DNA of 10,138 nucleotides from Synura sp. LO234KE (taxonomy: Eukaryota > Sar > Synurophyceae > Synurales > Mallomonadaceae), in NCBI GenBank assembly GCA_015143735.1, contig VKHC01000690.1, forward strand, positions 1-10,138, given 5' to 3'. Made by a program: the position numbers and the translations under genes. The notes beneath the pieces were generated by a model, which was not told the DNA's origin, did not search any database, and saw nothing but the letters and a program-made list of their open reading frames with translations. Below are positions 7,153 through 10,138 of the stretch, in pieces. Each line of letters begins with the position of its first letter. Within the stretch, counting starts at the first letter, position 1.

Positions 7153-7967
7153 CTACCGAGCCCGAAACCGTACAGGAGTGGAGTTGAAGTATGAGGCTGG
7201 TCGGTACCGGTGACAGGTGAGGTGGATCCGCGGGTCACAGTCAAATGAAGTCAAGTATCCACACATCAGCGGTTTCAATGCCACGTATTTCAATACGGAA
7301 TCCAAGTCACTGGCACCTGTGCTATTCATCAAATCTGCGACCGTCATACAACTTTTCTGATTTCCTTGGACGACACCGCCGAGCCCATAAACAATACACC
7401 GCGTCATGGCATGGTCACTGTGGTGGCAAGTATTATTGTTAGACAACAATGACACGCATATATCTATCGCCCGAACACTTATGTTAACAAATGGTACCCG
7501 AGCGTTTGGTAGGGAAGGTCGACTACCAGACTCAGGACTGATGATACAACTCTCGCTAGTTGGGTTTATCTTCTTTTCTTTTTCCTCTAAGCTAAGTAAT
7601 GCGTGGTAAAGGGACAAACTCTTGGTATAGACGTTTGGCGCATAGACCTGGTAAGCCGCTAAACGTTTTGAAGTCATTTGTGATACCATGGCGTGCCCGA
7701 ATAAATAACCGCCGCCCCCGACATAAAAACCACTTGGAGTGATGCCTCCATAACCTAGATTTCCGTACGACAAAATTTGATTCTTTAACTTCGTTCTGAA
7801 GGCGCCGGACAGGTTCGAGAAGAGCGGGTAGTTGAAGTACGTGTCGTCGTCCCCGAGGAAAATGTATTCGGGTTCGAACAGCTGCAGTGCGTGGGCCAGA
7901 GCACGTAGGGGACGACGTTGGGCGCATACCCACCCTGCCCTTGCCTCGTCCTTGATTTCGTGTAATA
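7153..7967 (-). CDS. Exon 2 of the Fringe-like glycosyltransferase (catalytic core)
   Basis: The exon begins with the last two bases of codon 244 and runs 815 bases to TAG. It carries the metal-binding DDD, the glycine-rich loop and the C-terminal His/Cys-rich end. The start of exon 2 reads 'LHEIKDEARAGW' then 'CAQRRP', which continues exon 1 smoothly. The ATG at 7977 just inside the intron would otherwise give an isolated 274-residue protein lacking the first half of the Rossmann-like fold. I treat that ATG as intronic. Confidence 0.8.
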
Positions 7968-8854
7968 CTAAAAACATCCATAAGAAAAGTCAATGATTAG
8001 ATATGAGGCAGTTAATGATATTCGTAAATTATTTACTTCCAAGTCAACAGGGCACACAGAATTGAATTGCTTATATAATATTTCGATGACGTGCGCAATC
8101 AAACGGATATAGCAGACATATGACCTGTTCCTGGCATTAAATGAGTATGCCTCCCTCGAGGATCCGCTCCCATACAAGGCAAGCTCTCCACTGCACACGG
8201 ATACTGGTCTTCCGTAGCAAGCCAGTGTGCAAGGGTAGGGATGGAGGGCAAGACAGAGGCTTGCAAGGAAAGTGAAACGCGATCTTTTATTGTACCTATC
8301 CATATATGAAGACCCTCAACTTTGCGCCGATCTTTCAATTGCACTGGAGTAGATTCGGTCCATTTATCTTTCTCTGAGCATTCTTGAATTCTTCTAAAGT
8401 AAATGATTTCCAATAGTTGTGATAATTTCTGAGTTCTGTTTAAAGCAAAAAATTCTTCACCTAGCATATCGCTAGAATAGGTACATGTCAGTAGAAACAT
8501 GTGAGTTGTAGATATATTCTCCAGATCACTTAGAGAAATATTAATTGATCGCGATCCATGACAGGATCCAGGACAATCTGATCGCGGAAAGTTACGGATA
8601 TTATACACTGACTGGCTTCGAGTTACATTCAAAAGATTAATAATGACGTCACAGTATTTAGATTCCGTCAACAAACTATAATTCCATATGATATAGATAC
8701 CAGGAACTACAACATATGGTTCATAACTTCGATTTATACATAATTTTTTATTATACAAATAATCGTTGTTTATTTGTCGGACTGAGCCACATATGCCTAT
8801 AGAAGTGGATGCATTCATTAAATTGATAGCATAAATGATTTTCAATTTATTCAT
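7153..8854 (-). CDS. Fringe-like GT31-type glycosyltransferase, two exons
   Basis: Joining 8854-8125 to 7967-7153 gives an open frame of 514 codons plus TAG. The family transfers a sugar from a nucleotide-sugar donor in the Golgi lumen, using metal held by a DxD motif. Visible signs: a beta-strand-like 'GLHIWIGTI' (about residues 181-189) opening the catalytic domain; 'YIFLGDDDTYFNYP' with the DDD triplet at about 283-285; the Fringe-type glycine loop 'FYVGGGGYLFGHAMV' at about 324-338; 'CHHSDHAMTRC' at about 424-434, where a catalytic Asp is expected; and a C-terminal 'HLTCHRYRP' that could supply the metal-binding His. I count 12 N-x-S/T sequons (7 in exon 1) and many Cys, fitting a luminal protein. 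Oddities: no clear N-terminal membrane anchor, and residues 1-170 are AT-rich and unrecognised. The ATG at 8854 is the first after an in-frame TGA, but an upstream anchor exon is possible. Donor and acceptor substrates cannot be named. Family call fairly sure, exact N-terminus unsure. Confidence 0.8.
7968..8124 (-). other. 157-bp GT-AG intron, phase 1
   Basis: On the minus strand the donor is GAACAG|GTCATA and the acceptor GATGTTTTTAG|TATTAC. Exon 1 leaves one base (G) and exon 2 supplies two (TA), giving Val 244 and restoring the frame exactly. Inside are stops in the exon 1 frame (TGA at 8101-8099). CATTAAC and TATCTAATC are possible branch sites near the 3' end. The donor has C at +3 and so is weak. 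It is the only nearby GT in phase 1 that joins the two conserved halves, which is the main support. Confidence 0.6.
8125..8854 (-). CDS. Exon 1 of the Fringe-like glycosyltransferase
   Basis: The exon encodes residues 1-243 plus the first base of codon 244. Residues 1-165 form a sequon-rich stem-like region (N14, N41, N58, N76, N105, N113 and N139 are candidate sites) with no recognised domain. From about residue 165 ('KWTESTP') composition becomes GC-richer and the catalytic domain begins. The exon ends in 'HLMPGT' before the donor. An in-frame TGA lies directly before the ATG, and an AG at 8858-8857 (TAATGAG) could be an acceptor for an earlier exon, so the 5' boundary is provisional. Confidence 0.65.
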
Positions 8855-8934
8855 TTCTCATTAGACTTTGATTCGTTTTGGTTTCGAAGTAGAGTTCTAT
8901 AAATTAGCTATTAACCTCTGTCGTGTATTTAACG

Positions 8935-8947
8935 TATTAAATATATA
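8935..8947 (-). promoter_or_regulatory. Possible TATA-like element upstream of the glycosyltransferase
   Basis: The minus strand reads GGTATATATTTAA about 80-90 bases before the ATG at 8854. Position and sequence fit a TATA box, but the whole stretch is AT-rich so chance matches are common. If the gene has an upstream exon this is not its core promoter. Confidence 0.2.
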
Positions 8948-9074
8948 CCGTTGAACGAGGAAATGCATATGCAAATTTACGCTTTGTCAACATTCGCCAA
9001 CTTTTTTTTAGAAGTACTGTTTTCGATTGTCATATCTGTTATTTGATGAACCACAAGAGTACAATTGTTGAAAT

Positions 9075-9305
9075 ATGTTCAAAAACGAATTCACCAATTC
9101 TCTTGACAATCTCGCAAGTCACAAACTACACCTAGACAACTCTATAAAGGCAGGTATATTCCTGTGCAGAGCTCGCTACATGAAGTTATGGATGCATTAT
9201 CTCAGGAGATATTGTGGATTTAATATACGGATACGGTCAACGGAACTTAATTTATTGAAAAAAGCTAACATAATAGATAGGTTTTGTGGACGTAAGGTAA
9301 AGTGA
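9075..9305 (+). other. Unrecognised 76-codon basic ORF
   Basis: A plus-strand frame upstream of, and divergent from, the glycosyltransferase. The predicted peptide is Lys/Arg-rich with several aromatic residues ('MKLWMHYLRRY') and no signal peptide or recognised domain. Near its end the sequence CGTAAGGTAAAG contains donor-like sites, so it could be an exon rather than a complete small gene. In AT-rich DNA of this kind a chance ORF of this size is plausible. Confidence 0.2.
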
Positions 9306-9950
9306 ATTTTTTGAATTATTAGTTTTGGAATAAGTGTTCAAAACGTAAATGGTTATGAGAAAATTACCTAGTTATTTTATGAACGATCAACATGCTCACT
9401 GTTTCAGTCTCAACACCTGCCAAAAAAATTTGTTAGGGAACAATATTTCTGAATATCTTCAAGTTAATAATGTGGTCGGGGTAGTATCGTCAAAAAGCGT
9501 TACGTTGTTTTTGTTGTAAATTTACACGCTCCTAGTGTTTAGACTGTGTTCTATTTCTATACCTATCATTTTTGATATCCTTTTTGATTGGCATGCAATG
9601 ACAATTAAGGTTGAAGTGGTGCCAAAAATTTGACATCAGTACAGTCCCTCCTAGCCCCACTCATCAATATTTTGTGAAGCGATTTCCTTGCCACGTTGAC
9701 TAAAATTGAATAGTAGTTAGGAATTTACTTTCCTCACACCGCTGTTGTTTCATCTCGTAACCAAGAATTCGTTCAAGAAGTTCTGTTCCGTAAAAGTAAA
9801 ATTTTTTGATAACCCGCTATTCCGTCTCCTATTGCGAATCATTCTAAATATCTAAATTTCCTTATGTGTTGAGGAAACTAGATGAAAGCCACCCTGTGGT
9901 TGTTAGTAATAGGTTAGGGCGGAAGGAGAGATGCATAGGGGGGATCTTAA
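9306..9950. other. AT-rich intergenic stretch, nothing supported
   Basis: I see no open frame of note, RNA gene, repeat pair or clear promoter. The last part (about 9880-9950) becomes purine-rich and GC-richer just before the ORF at 9951. Confidence 0.4.
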
Positions 9951-10133
9951 ATGAGGCAGCGGCTACCAGTTAGTGTAGAGATTAGGAGTGATGAGGTTAT
10001 AGCAACACACGGAGAAACGAATACGATCCTCATTCCTACTACAGCAGCCGCAACAATAAGCTGTCAGAATATCATCTTATACGAACCAGAGCAGAGTCTC
10101 TCACTCAGTCAGGATGAGGGAGAACAGTGCTGA
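9951..10133 (+). other. Unrecognised 60-codon ORF at the window edge
   Basis: A frame beginning 'MRQRLPVSVEIRSDE' and ending in an acidic Ser/Gln-rich tail ('LSLSQDEGEQC') at TGA. It is GC-richer than the preceding 600 bases, and its residue use looks more protein-like than the other small frames. A TAA lies directly before the ATG. It could be a small gene or part of a gene continuing past the window. No family recognised. Confidence 0.22.
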
Positions 10134-10138
10134 GGTGT

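Noticed and set aside
7592-7993. Minus-strand 133-codon frame overlapping exon 2 of the glycosyltransferase
   Set aside because: It is a different frame of the same strand, overlapped throughout by the well-supported catalytic exon. Its residues show no family likeness.
7968-8303. Minus-strand 111-codon frame across the exon 1 end and the intron
   Set aside because: It lies in a shadow frame of exon 1 and runs through the intron. It does not preserve the conserved WIGTI region.

Overview
The window looks like nuclear DNA of a eukaryote. It holds one recognisable protein-coding gene with a GT-AG intron, two decayed Ty1/Copia LTR retrotransposon fragments in opposite orientation, and long AT-rich stretches without convincing genes. 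There are no prokaryotic operons, ribosome-binding sites, CRISPR arrays or recognisable rRNA/tRNA genes. A compact, intron-poor, Copia-loaded protist or algal genome fits best. A red alga is my guess, from this combination only, and is not proven by the sequence.

Layout. 1-2810: AT-rich, with small repeats, a GC-rich hairpin and one textbook-looking 66-bp intron signal (1560-1625), but no recognised protein. 2813-4217, perhaps to 4469: minus-strand Copia relic, with integrase at the high-coordinate end, reverse transcriptase in the middle and the polyprotein C-terminus at the low end. 4470-4890: mostly uninformative. 4891-5702: a second, plus-strand Copia relic covering the end of RT, RNase H and the polyprotein C-terminus. 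The two relics point away from each other. 5703-6467: GC-richer DNA with an unusually open but unrecognised plus frame. 6468-7152: AT-rich spacer with a hairpin at 6537-6563. 7153-8854: a two-exon minus-strand gene for a Fringe-like (GT31-type) secretory-pathway glycosyltransferase. 8855-10138: AT-rich, with two small unrecognised ORFs (9075-9305 and 9951-10133).

How it fits together. The glycosyltransferase is the only gene that looks intact. It should act in the Golgi lumen on protein or polysaccharide glycans. Its N-terminal 170 residues are AT-rich, packed with N-glycosylation sequons, and lack the expected membrane anchor. The start may therefore be incomplete, with an anchor exon upstream. 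The Copia relics are broken by frameshifts, stops and deletions and are not expected to be active. GC content tracks content: the relics and the catalytic half of the gene are near 50% GC by eye, while the surroundings are clearly AT-richer.

I found no convincing new multi-gene system. The best leads are the divergent AT-rich N-terminal half of the glycosyltransferase, the back-to-back Copia relics, a pair of related GC hairpins 960 bp apart, and the cryptic intron signal near 1560.
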